13,549 nt of DNA, from contig CALMLJ010000536.1 of the NCBI GenBank assembly GCA_937868025.1, positions 1 to 13,549 of the forward strand, read 5' to 3'. Positions 1-5,281 of the stretch are shown here, piece after piece (position 1 is the stretch's first letter; each line of letters opens with the position of its first letter). The DNA comes from an uncultured Acidimicrobiaceae bacterium (lineage in GTDB: Bacteria > Actinomycetota > Acidimicrobiia > Acidimicrobiales > Microtrichaceae). The position numbers were made by a program, and so were the translations under genes. The notes beneath the pieces were generated by a model that did not search any database, was not told the DNA's origin, and was given only the letters and a program-made list of their open reading frames with translations.

Positions 1-222
1 GGACGGACGGTCATCTGGAATGTCCCGGAGAACAATCACGCAATCGACCATGCGCACAACTCGCCTCTCGCCGGCGTGTTCTTCGGTGCTCTCGCCAAGG
101 TGGAGTGGACGCGAGGTTCGGGTGGGGTCGGCTACGCGAACGACGAGTACAACCGCGAGGATCGAGGCTCCGGTGGCGGGGCCAACTACAGCACCTTCGA
201 GTTCGGCCCCAAGGTGCTGTAG
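1..222 (+). CDS. C-terminal fragment of an unrecognised protein (partial, 5' end outside window)
   Basis: Frame 1 is open from the window edge to a TAG at 220-222 and gives 73 residues. The fragment starts GRTVIWNVPENN and ends FEFGPKVL, with a glycine-rich stretch (GSGGVGYAND, GSGGGANYS) between. The composition (N, G, aromatic residues, few Ala/Arg) is unlike the antisense or shifted frames, which are Arg/Ser-rich shadows. The 'VIWN-P ... AGVFFGALAKV' spacing faintly recalls the end of choice-of-anchor A surface domains, but this is a weak resemblance and I assign no function. A 110-aa gene follows 29 bases later on the same strand. Confidence 0.55.
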   Translation, partial: GRTVIWNVPENNHAIDHAHNSPLAGVFFGALAKVEWTRGSGGVGYANDEYNREDRGSGGGANYSTFEFGPKVL

Positions 223-251
223 TTGACGAGCCGACCGTACCGGAGCATCTG

Positions 252-584
252 GTGACGGCCCACTCCCCCGCCGCTGGGTCAGCGCCGCTTGCGCCCGGCG
301 ACCTCGTCATCGTCTACCCGCCGTATGAGCCTGGCCAAGTTGGCATCGTCGTCGGGCACCCCCGCGTCGACACGTTCGAAGCCCCCGGCATCGGAGACAT
401 CGGTCAGGAGATGGTCGCAGTGCGCTCCGTCGGGTTGGAGTCGTGGGAGTGGTCGACCGGCGACATCGACCGAGCTGAGCCGGCGGACTTCGTCAGGTTC
501 CACGCCGACTGGATGATGCTGCTGGTCCATCAGCGGTTCCCGCGATCACGGGTGGGCGGCGGCCGACGGCCCGGCGGCTGGTAG
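252..584 (+). CDS. hypothetical protein, 110 aa
   Basis: The frame is open from 105, but the upstream part overlaps the preceding gene and looks like shadow. A GTG at 252 preceded by GGAG at 242-245 (6-base spacer) is the best start. The product begins VTAHSPAAGS and has a beta-rich core (GDLVIVYPPYEPGQVGIVVG, about residues 17-36), then WEWSTGDIDRAEPADFVRF and an Arg/Gly-rich tail (RVGGGRRPGGW). The core resembles a small SH3-like barrel, a shape-based guess only. It lies 29 bases after the upstream partial gene, probably in one transcript, and ends 11 bases before the oppositely oriented cluster. I do not recognise the family. Confidence 0.6.
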   Translation: MTAHSPAAGSAPLAPGDLVIVYPPYEPGQVGIVVGHPRVDTFEAPGIGDIGQEMVAVRSVGLESWEWSTGDIDRAEPADFVRFHADWMMLLVHQRFPRSRVGGGRRPGGW

Positions 585-595
585 GCGTCGGGGGC

Positions 596-1210
596 TCAGT
601 CCTCTGCGTGCGTGACCCAGGTCGCGGGGGCGCCGGTGTCCTCGTCGACGTCGACAACCTGGACGTCGACGTCGACGCCACGGTTCCAGACGGTGAGGCG
701 GCTGTTCTCGTGTAGTCCTGCCGTGTTCATCGTGATGGTCGGCAGTCCTCCCTTGGGGCCCTCGTCCACGGTGACGGAGACCTTGGGTTGGTCGGCGAAG
801 TTGGGCATGTCGAGATGCACCTCGGCTGGGCCGGTGACCTTGATCGGGTTACCCCACCGTGATCGCGGACGGCAGACGACGCGACCCTCGGTGATGTTGA
901 GCGTGGCGAAGCCACTGGTCACGTCCATGAAGAGCACGGTTCCGGCGGGAGGGCGGATGTCGGGCATGTTCGACCATCGCGTGCGGCTTCCGACGCGGGT
1001 GCGGATCTCGATGGATGCTTGCGCTGGTCGTGTTCGCCGGATGTTGGCGAGTGCTTTCCGCAGGTCGGTGGGACTGTCGCACCAGTACGCCTGGAGTGGA
1101 GCGTCGCCGCATGTGTCCGGTGCTGCGAGTTCGACTTCGCTCTCGGTCCGACCCACCGGTGCGAAGCGTCCGCCTGTTGGGGTGCCGGCGGGCACGCGAT
1201 GGGTCGTCAT
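596..1210 (-). CDS. hypothetical protein with N-terminal RVPAGTPTGGRF motif, 204 aa
   Basis: The frame stays open further upstream, but the ATG at 1210 is chosen because its ATGA overlaps the stop of the preceding gene (TGA at 1207-1209), which fits translational coupling. The first residues, MTTHRVPAGTPTGGRFAPV, carry the same short motif as the upstream neighbour (RVRPGQPDGGQF). Residues about 30-75 look helical. The C-terminal two thirds is rich in short beta strands (TVLFMDVTSGFATLNI, KVSVTVDEG, LTVWNRGVDVDVQVVDVDED), so a small beta-sandwich or beta-helix is plausible. No catalytic motif, signal peptide or membrane segment is visible. It is the last gene of the 3110-to-596 cluster. Family not recognised. 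Confidence 0.7.
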   Translation of the reverse strand: MTTHRVPAGTPTGGRFAPVGRTESEVELAAPDTCGDAPLQAYWCDSPTDLRKALANIRRTRPAQASIEIRTRVGSRTRWSNMPDIRPPAGTVLFMDVTSGFATLNITEGRVVCRPRSRWGNPIKVTGPAEVHLDMPNFADQPKVSVTVDEGPKGGLPTITMNTAGLHENSRLTVWNRGVDVDVQVVDVDEDTGAPATWVTHAED

Positions 1211-1680
1211 GACCGCTCGCCGTGCCAGTTGGCGATCTCGAGATCGATCTTGTCGTCGAGCTGACTGTTGCGACCGTCGTCGTCGAAGTCGTACTGCTCG
1301 ACTGGCGTCCGTGGCGTGGGCGGGGTCGGAGGCGGGGGCACGGGGTCGAGCCCGTCTTCGATGCGCATCAAGGCCCGGTCGAACCAGGAGTGGGGCATCC
1401 AGTCGGGGATCCCGTGGAATCGGGCGAACTCGCGGCATGCCGCGTCCACGACCAGCTGGGACTGGCCCACAAGCCGTCCGGCTCGGGTATACGCCTGGTG
1501 GGCCAGTGACTGCTCCCAGCGTCCGTCGCGGGGACCCTGGACCGGCTCTAGGTCCAGCTCGGGGACGTCGGCACACAGTCGGACGCCGGTGGCTTCCTTT
1601 CGACGTAGGGCCGTGAACTGGCCGCCGTCGGGTTGGCCTGGTCTCACGCGATTCGGAGTTGGTGCACTCATGGAGAGCAT
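1207..1680 (-). CDS. hypothetical protein with N-terminal RVRPGQPDGGQF motif, 157 aa
   Basis: The start is the ATG at 1680, preceded by GGGGAG (1689-1694 on the complement, 8-base spacer). A second ATG three codons in (1671) lacks such a site. The N-terminus MLSMSAPTPNRVRPGQPDGGQF matches the motif of the downstream gene. Residues about 50-105 are helical with many aromatics (RWEQSLAHQAYTRAGRL, FARFHGIPDWMPHSWFDRAL). A proline run follows (PVPPPPTPPTPRTP, about 113-126), then an acidic tail (YDFDDDGRN, DDKIDLEIANW). The stop overlaps the next start (ATGA, 1207-1210). No family recognised. The motif shared by adjacent, otherwise dissimilar proteins suggests a common targeting or binding tag (inference). 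Confidence 0.75.
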   Translation of the reverse strand: MLSMSAPTPNRVRPGQPDGGQFTALRRKEATGVRLCADVPELDLEPVQGPRDGRWEQSLAHQAYTRAGRLVGQSQLVVDAACREFARFHGIPDWMPHSWFDRALMRIEDGLDPVPPPPTPPTPRTPVEQYDFDDDGRNSQLDDKIDLEIANWHGERS

Positions 1681-1711
1681 GTGGGTTGCTCCCCTACCTG
1701 ATCCTTCGTCG

Positions 1712-2320
1712 CTACGTTCGGCGCGTCCCGTTCACGAGCCGACCGAGCTCAGCGACGATGCGGTCATGGTCGCCGGGGTGGGGTCTGAAGAGGCTGCGGC
1801 TGCGTCGGGCCAGACGATCGCCCGACATCGGCCGGGCTCCTGGAACACGAAGGAGTGCGAGGCGGAGGCGGGAATGGCCGTTCGTCGGCCAGACGACGAC
1901 GGTCGACCCGGTCACGGTGGCTTTGACGCCTCGGTTCTTCAGGTAGCCGTCGACGGCTTGGCGGGCCATCTCCATGGTCTTCTTGTCGGCGTGCTCGAAG
2001 CGACGGAAGGAGCGGTAGGTGTGGCCAGCGATCGTGACGTAGAACCCGGGCTTCCAGGCCTTGGAGTCGACGAGGTAGATCGCTCCCCCGGCCACGACGA
2101 CGTGGTCGATGTTGGCCGTGATTCGACTGAGCGGAATCTTGAGATCGTGTAGCACGGTGACCACCCGCCTGCCGTCCTCGGTGGAGTCGGAAGCCAGACG
2201 GTCGAGGATCTCGGCGGTGCGCCGCTCTCCGACGCGTCCGATCGCGGCGACTTCACGGTTGGCGGCCCATGGGGCGTCGGCGAGCGCGGCGCCCGCTTCG
2301 CCGACGATGCGCCGCGTCAC
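1712..2320 (-). CDS. NERD-domain protein (nuclease-related domain), 202 aa
   Basis: The frame runs upstream to an ATG at 2518, but that extension is Arg-rich shadow over a small membrane-protein gene. The GTG at 2320 is preferred because its GTGA overlaps that gene's stop. The NERD signature is clear: G29/V-G-E32 (RVGERRTAEIL), a beta strand VVTVLHDLKIP (53-63), NIDHVVV (70-76) with D72, and YLVDSKAW (82-89) with D85 and K87. These match the E-D-D-x-K pattern of the restriction-endonuclease-like fold, so the site looks intact. A Gln-containing helix follows (MARQAVDGYL, about 118-127). NERD proteins are thought to process nucleic acids and are common on plasmids; substrate and role are unknown. 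The tail is basic and Arg-rich. The membrane peptide upstream may anchor it. Confidence 0.85.
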   Translation of the reverse strand: MTRRIVGEAGAALADAPWAANREVAAIGRVGERRTAEILDRLASDSTEDGRRVVTVLHDLKIPLSRITANIDHVVVAGGAIYLVDSKAWKPGFYVTIAGHTYRSFRRFEHADKKTMEMARQAVDGYLKNRGVKATVTGSTVVVWPTNGHSRLRLALLRVPGARPMSGDRLARRSRSLFRPHPGDHDRIVAELGRLVNGTRRT

Positions 2321-2454
2321 AGCACGCCGACCATGGAGAGGATCCCGGTGACGGCGAGGGCGAGGAGGAGCCCTGCAACGATGGTGGAGCCGCGTCCGGC
2401 GATCCACTCCTCGATGTCTGCGGTCTGCTGTTGGCGCGGGGTTCGATCTGCCAC
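2317..2454 (-). CDS. small single-pass membrane protein, 45 aa
   Basis: This short frame starts with a GTG at 2454 and ends with TGA at 2317-2319, which is embedded in the GTGA start of the NERD gene. The N-terminal half is polar (VADRTPRQQQTADIEEWIAG) and the C-terminal half is one hydrophobic helix (STIVAGLLLALAVTGILSMV) that ends almost at the stop. This gives a tail-anchored topology with a cytosolic head. The overlap with the NERD gene and the clean hydrophobic segment are the main support. No good Shine-Dalgarno site precedes the GTG, and the frame is open further upstream, so the start is uncertain. A joint role with the NERD protein is inference. Confidence 0.65.
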   Translation of the reverse strand: MADRTPRQQQTADIEEWIAGRGSTIVAGLLLALAVTGILSMVGVL

Positions 2455-2852
2455 GCCTGGAACATGCGTAGATCGCGGCGGGTGGGAACCGGGCGAGGAC
2501 GACCCACACAGAGGACATGGACCTTCACTGCACTACAGACCCTTTGGCGTCACATGCTGCTCCGGTCGCGTTCGTGGCCGAGATCTCGGGCGCCGGAGTC
2601 GCCGCTCCCGGCGCTGTGCGAGCAGCGGTAGCGACAACGTCTGCGTCGTTGGCGGCGACAGCCTTGGGGTCATACGAGCTGCTCGAGGCCGGTGAGGCGG
2701 ACGCTGAAGGCGTAGCGCTGGCTCTGGTGTTCCCTGGGCGGGTCGTCGTATCCGTGGACGGCCAGTGGTCGCTGATGAACGCCGTCGAGCAGAAGTTGGG
2801 CGAGGAGTGGCGTGCGGCGATGTTGCGTTCGGGTGCTCGCGTCCAGACTGGC
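2455..2852. other. 398-bp stretch without a secure gene
   Basis: Between the small membrane-protein gene and the 85-aa gene no frame has convincing coding statistics. My hand count for a plus-strand frame from 2517 gives GC of roughly 72/56/73% at codon positions 1/2/3, ambiguous for a genome where third positions should be richest. The stretch contains the 28-bp near-palindrome at 2481-2508. A long open minus-strand frame here is Ala/Ser/Thr-rich but has no start codon. It could be a promoter region plus a decayed or young gene. Confidence 0.5.
2481..2508. promoter_or_regulatory. 28-bp near-palindromic operator-like element, copy 1
   Basis: The element has GTGGG at 2482-2486 and CCCAC at 2503-2507, separated by 16 bases. 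A second copy at 5244-5271 has the same arms, the same spacing and 23 of 28 identical bases. This copy lies 26 bases upstream of the GTG of the small membrane protein/NERD pair, and 8 bases before the ATG of a doubtful plus-strand frame at 2517. Arms centred two helical turns apart are typical of a dimeric repressor or activator site. No obvious cognate regulator was seen apart from the RHH protein, whose likely sites are different. Confidence 0.5.
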
Positions 2853-3059
2853 TCAGGTCGTCCCGAGGTCAGTCTCTCCGAGGCGAACCTGCTCTCCGAT
2901 GAAGCTGATGTGCTGGGCCGTGAGGTCGATGGTGTTGCCGATCACGTCCTGGAGTTCGATGGCGTCGAGGCATCCCTCGGCGGCACTTTCCCAGATCCGC
3001 ATGTCGATGATCCGGAGAAGGTCACTGAGAGCCTCGGCGCTTTCGGCCAACTGGCGTGA
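2517..3059 (+). CDS. doubtful open frame, 180 aa, antisense to the 85-aa gene
   Basis: An ATG at 2517 with AGAGG just upstream (very short spacer) opens a 180-codon frame. It directly follows the near-palindrome in the same arrangement as the solid gene at 5282, which is the main argument for it. The product is Ala/Val/Gly/Glu-rich with no motif. From 2853 on it overlaps the 85-aa minus-strand gene, and there the hand-counted GC pattern (about 81/37/67 in plus phase) favours the minus strand. The second half is therefore probably shadow. It could be a short real gene, a remnant, or nothing. Confidence 0.2.
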   Translation: MDLHCTTDPLASHAAPVAFVAEISGAGVAAPGAVRAAVATTSASLAATALGSYELLEAGEADAEGVALALVFPGRVVVSVDGQWSLMNAVEQKLGEEWRAAMLRSGARVQTGSGRPEVSLSEANLLSDEADVLGREVDGVADHVLEFDGVEASLGGTFPDPHVDDPEKVTESLGAFGQLA

Positions 3060-3110
3060 CTCGTTGGCCTCGGTGAAGGGGACGAGCTCCCGGAAGATGG
3101 AGCTGATCAT
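2853..3110 (-). CDS. hypothetical helical protein, 85 aa
   Basis: ATG at 3110, stop at 2853-2855. The product starts MISSIFRELVPFTEANESRQ and looks almost wholly alpha-helical (LAESAEALSDLLRIIDMRIW, CLDAIELQDVIGNTIDLTAQ), with heptad-like hydrophobic spacing that suggests a small bundle or a dimerising helix. GC by codon position in this phase is roughly 67/37/81%, a normal coding pattern, and better than the competing plus-strand frame. The start overlaps (ATGA, 3107-3110) the stop of a 13- to 28-codon upstream frame that begins near the octad repeats at 3185-3208, so coupling to a leader peptide is possible. It sits 75 bp downstream of those repeats and may be controlled by the RHH protein. 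Family not recognised. Confidence 0.6.
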   Translation of the reverse strand: MISSIFRELVPFTEANESRQLAESAEALSDLLRIIDMRIWESAAEGCLDAIELQDVIGNTIDLTAQHISFIGEQVRLGETDLGTT

Positions 3111-3184
3111 CGGAGCGTCGGGTGGTCGGGGGTGAGGCGCGGCTTCATGCGATGCATGTGGGACGGGTCGCGCCGGTTCCCGCC

Positions 3185-3208
3185 TGTAGCCATGTAGCCA
3201 TGCAGCTG
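3185..3208. repeat. octad repeat block A (3 x 8 bp)
   Basis: Three abutting 8-mers: TGTAGCCA (3185-3192), TGTAGCCA (3193-3200) and a degenerate TGCAGCTG (3201-3208). The block lies between the stop of the RHH gene and the start of the 85-aa gene, 75 bp upstream of the latter. Same sequence and orientation as the blocks at 4953, 5139 and 6405. Likely binding site of the RHH protein (inference). Confidence 0.75.
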
Positions 3209-3216
3209 ACGTGGCC

Positions 3217-4062
3217 CTACTCCCCCGCCGGCTGGTCCGCCTGCTCGTCGACGATGATCCGGCGGAGTAGCCAGGTGATCATCGCCTGCAACGAGATCTT
3301 GTATCCGGTCTCCACTTGGATTCGGGCGAGCGCAACCTTGAGCCGATGGTGCTGGTCACTGGGGACCCGGGTCACGATCCGTTCTGAGCTCGCTCCGACG
3401 ATCGGCTCGTCGACCGCCCAGGCCACCAGTTCGTCGGTGAGGCTGTCGTCCCATGACCGAACGGCCGCGTCGACAAGGCCGACGCGGGTGAGCTGGGCGC
3501 CAGACTCGAGCTGGTGCAGCGACCACAGTGCCAGCGCCTGGGACATCTCCGGCGTGATCCTGATCGACAGCATTGCGACGTCGCCGACGGGGCGGTTGGC
3601 CGACACCTTCGGTGCTGGCGTTGTCCCGCCGGCGTCGCCGTGGGTGACTGGCGCGGCGGGCGGACTCGTTTCGATCGGCGCGCTCTCGGTCTTGGAGGGG
3701 GCCTTGGAGGCCGGCTTCTTCCTCGTCTTGGTGGCGAGCGCGGGCACCGTGGACTCCGTGGACTTGGTTCGAGCCTTGGGGGGCGTCGGGGGCGCTGAGG
3801 CCGATGGTCTGGCGGGCGTCTGCTTCTTCGCTGGGGTCTTCTTGGACGGCCCAGCAGGTGTCGCTGTGGGCGTAGCGGACCTGGTGCTCGCCGGTGGCTG
3901 CGCGGCCGCCTTCTTCTGGGTACGGGCCGGAGCACGGGTGCTTGCGCTCTTCGAGTCCGAGGCCGGCGGCGGGGCCGGGAGAAGGTCGTCCAGCCCTCCC
4001 CCGGTGTCGGTGACGAAGTCGTCGAGCATCATGGACCGGCTCCGCGGCGCTGCGGCGCTCAT
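3217..4062 (-). CDS. ParB-like DNA-binding protein with two ribbon-helix-helix-like units, 281 aa
   Basis: The ATG at 4062 overlaps the parA stop (ATGA); the longer upstream frame is shadow of parA. Order: a conserved-looking acidic N-terminus (MMLDDFVTDTGGGLDDLL, 11-28), a long Lys/Pro/Ala/Thr-rich linker (about 30-158), then two units each with a beta strand followed by two helices: AMLSIRITPEMSQALALW ... LTRVGLVDAAVRSW (163-204) and RIVTRVPSDQHHRLKVALAR ... ISLQAMITWLLRRII (228-270). This is the pattern of ribbon-helix-helix folds. RHH partners of ParA (ParG, ParR, omega) bind centromere repeats and repress their own promoter, and a tandem RHH is known in VirC2. I infer that it binds the TGNAGCCA octads and stimulates ParA through the N-terminal arm. 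It is not a classical HTH ParB. Confidence 0.75.
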   Translation of the reverse strand: MSAAAPRSRSMMLDDFVTDTGGGLDDLLPAPPPASDSKSASTRAPARTQKKAAAQPPASTRSATPTATPAGPSKKTPAKKQTPARPSASAPPTPPKARTKSTESTVPALATKTRKKPASKAPSKTESAPIETSPPAAPVTHGDAGGTTPAPKVSANRPVGDVAMLSIRITPEMSQALALWSLHQLESGAQLTRVGLVDAAVRSWDDSLTDELVAWAVDEPIVGASSERIVTRVPSDQHHRLKVALARIQVETGYKISLQAMITWLLRRIIVDEQADQPAGE

Positions 4063-4871
4063 CGCTTGACGAGCCGATCTGCGATCGCGCCGAACACGTC
4101 GGAAGTGTCGGCGACCTTGTTGCCGTCCTCGTCGACCTCGAAACCGGTGATGCGGGCCCGACCGTCCGTCAGCTCGGCGACTCTGACGTTGACTGGGATC
4201 ACGATGGGGATGGGGACGAGCTTTCTCTCGACCAGCTCGCGGTACATCTCCTTGGAGAGGGTCCGTCGGCCGTCCCACTTGTTCACCACGACTCCCAGCC
4301 ACCGCGACGAGCGAGGCATTGCAGTGAGGATGCGCCGTTGGAGTTCCTGGAGCGTGAGCACCCCGCTGATCTCGAGGGGCGTCGCTCCGGTGACACCGAC
4401 GACTCCCCCACGACCTCGAGCAGTAGCGACGGCGGTCTGCGTGAGGCCATCGAGGTTCGGTGGAGTATCGACGATGATGGCGTCGAAGCTGCCGGCGGTG
4501 GCCAAGATGTCGGAGAGGGCGCTGAGGCGTGCGGGTTCGCGCATCAGGTCGCTGGCTGCACGGGCAAGGGTCGCGGTGCCGGCTGGCAGCAGCGATACAC
4601 CAGCGCTGTCGGTCTCGACGACGCTGGCGGCAGCGTTGAGAGGCGAACCGTCGCACCAGTCTCGGAGGAGGTCGCCGACGGTGGAGCCTTCGACCGGTCG
4701 TACACCGAGCGACATGGTCGCGTGATGCTGCGGATCGAGGTCGACCATCAACACCCTCTTCCCTTTGGCGGCGGCGCGGGCTCCGAGGACCGATGCGATT
4801 CCGGTCGCGACGGTCGTCTTGCCGACGCCGCCCTTCTGTGACGCGAACACGAGGACGGTGGGCTGTGCCAT
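4059..4871 (-). CDS. parA: ParA-family partition ATPase, 270 aa
   Basis: The ATG at 4871 gives MAQPTVLVFASQKGGVGKTT. The frame is open upstream to 4988, but that extension reads through the octad repeats and is Pro/Thr-rich. Deviant Walker A KGGVGKTT (13-20) with the signature lysine K13, Walker A' VDLDPQHHAT (43-52) and Walker B IIVDTPPN (132-139) are all present; the length is usual for a small ParA without an HTH extension. Such proteins dimerise with ATP on DNA and move plasmid copies, or in VirC1-like cases bring relaxosomes to the transfer machinery. It overlaps the RHH gene by 4 bases. No strong Shine-Dalgarno site is visible. Octads at 4953-4988 lie 82 bp upstream, consistent with autoregulation by the RHH partner. 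Confidence 0.93.
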   Translation of the reverse strand: MAQPTVLVFASQKGGVGKTTVATGIASVLGARAAAKGKRVLMVDLDPQHHATMSLGVRPVEGSTVGDLLRDWCDGSPLNAAASVVETDSAGVSLLPAGTATLARAASDLMREPARLSALSDILATAGSFDAIIVDTPPNLDGLTQTAVATARGRGGVVGVTGATPLEISGVLTLQELQRRILTAMPRSSRWLGVVVNKWDGRRTLSKEMYRELVERKLVPIPIVIPVNVRVAELTDGRARITGFEVDEDGNKVADTSDVFGAIADRLVKR

Positions 4872-4921
4872 GGCGGGCGAGGTTAACCGCGCACGTTCGA
4901 CGGAGGTTGGATGCGAACTGG

Positions 4922-4934
4922 GCGGCAACAGAGG
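4922..4934. repeat. 13-bp direct repeat GCGGCAACAGAGG, copy 1
   Basis: Exact match to 5108-5120 in the same orientation. The distance from its last base to the first base of the following octad block is 18 bases here and at the second copy, so the 13-mer and the octads appear to form one larger repeated unit. Confidence 0.7.
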
Positions 4935-4952
4935 TGTGAGGCGCTGCAGCGT

Positions 4953-4988
4953 TGTAGCCAGGCATGCAGCCATGCAGCCATGAGGCAT
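4953..4988. repeat. octad repeat block B
   Basis: TGTAGCCA (4953-4960), a 4-base insert, TGCAGCCA (4965-4972), TGCAGCCA (4973-4980) and a degenerate TGAGGCAT (4981-4988). It lies 82 bp upstream of the parA start. Likely RHH operator and part of the centromere (inference from position and from the family). Confidence 0.75.
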
Positions 4989-5107
4989 CGACGGGCCTGG
5001 ATGTTGCGCTCTCGCTCCCCCGTTCTAGCACCGGAGCAGGCAGGCAATAAGGGCACGAGACGTTTAGGGAGACAGGACAGCGTCGACGGAACAAGCGCAC
5101 CTGACCA

Positions 5108-5120
5108 GCGGCAACAGAGG
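5108..5120. repeat. 13-bp direct repeat GCGGCAACAGAGG, copy 2
   Basis: Identical to 4922-4934 and again 18 bases before an octad block (block C). Confidence 0.7.
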
Positions 5121-5138
5121 GGAGAGGTCGGCGAGGGC

Positions 5139-5190
5139 GATAGCCATGGAGCCATGTAGCCAAGCAGCGAAGTAGGCAGCCAGGCAGCCA
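5139..5190. repeat. octad repeat block C (six units)
   Basis: GATAGCCA (5139), TGGAGCCA (5147), TGTAGCCA (5155), degenerate AGCAGCGA (5163), a 4-base insert, GGCAGCCA (5175) and GGCAGCCA (5183). This is the longest array in the window. It lies 91 bp upstream of the ATG of the 369-aa gene. The 4-base insert recurs in block B, so units shifted by half an octad seem to be tolerated or required. Confidence 0.75.
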
Positions 5191-5243
5191 ACCGACGACC
5201 TGCGGTTGGCGTCACCGCGTTGCCGAGCGTTCCCGCCCTGATG

Positions 5244-5271
5244 GGTGGGGATCGAGCGAGAACCACCCACA
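5244..5271. promoter_or_regulatory. 28-bp near-palindromic operator-like element, copy 2
   Basis: GTGGG at 5245-5249 and CCCAC at 5266-5270, 16 bases apart; 23 of 28 bases match the copy at 2481-2508. It ends 10 bases before the ATG at 5282, so a bound protein would cover the start region or the transcription start of the 369-aa gene. Regulator unknown. Confidence 0.5.
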
Positions 5272-5281
5272 TCCATCTGCG

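Larger units (their letters stand above)
4872..5281. other. 410-bp intergenic region: putative centromere and divergent promoter region
   Basis: No frame in this gap looks coding. It separates parA (minus) from the 369-aa gene (plus) and holds two octad blocks (4953-4988, 5139-5190), two copies of a 13-mer exactly 18 bases before each block, and one copy of the near-palindrome (5244-5271). The middle part (about 5035-5075) is visibly less GC-rich. This fits a partition site combined with two divergent promoters. An origin of replication is possible but not shown. Confidence 0.6.

Noticed and set aside
596..1576. 326-residue version of the 204-aa protein
   Set aside because: The extra N-terminus is Arg/Pro-rich and overlaps the whole 157-aa gene; the ATG at 1210 has the overlap and the tag motif.
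612..1616. 334-codon plus-strand frame opposite the 157- and 204-aa genes
   Set aside because: Its product is Arg/Ser/Thr-rich with no motif and covers two genes that have overlaps, Shine-Dalgarno support and a shared motif on the other strand.
2525..2950. Long minus-strand open frame rich in Ala/Ser/Thr, possibly a frameshifted extension of the 85-aa protein
   Set aside because: It has no ATG, GTG or TTG start, its second codon position is the GC-rich one, and there is no slippery sequence near the end of the 85-aa gene. Best explained as shadow.
3217..5163. A single 648-codon minus-strand frame spanning RHH gene and parA
   Set aside because: The first half is Arg/His-rich shadow in another phase of parA. 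The RHH protein starts cleanly at 4062 with an ATGA overlap.
5200..5281. Minus-strand peptide beginning MWVVLARSPP, similar to VWVVLARFPP near 2500
   Set aside because: The similarity comes from the shared near-palindromic DNA element; no minus-strand gene follows at 5244 to make a leader peptide sensible.
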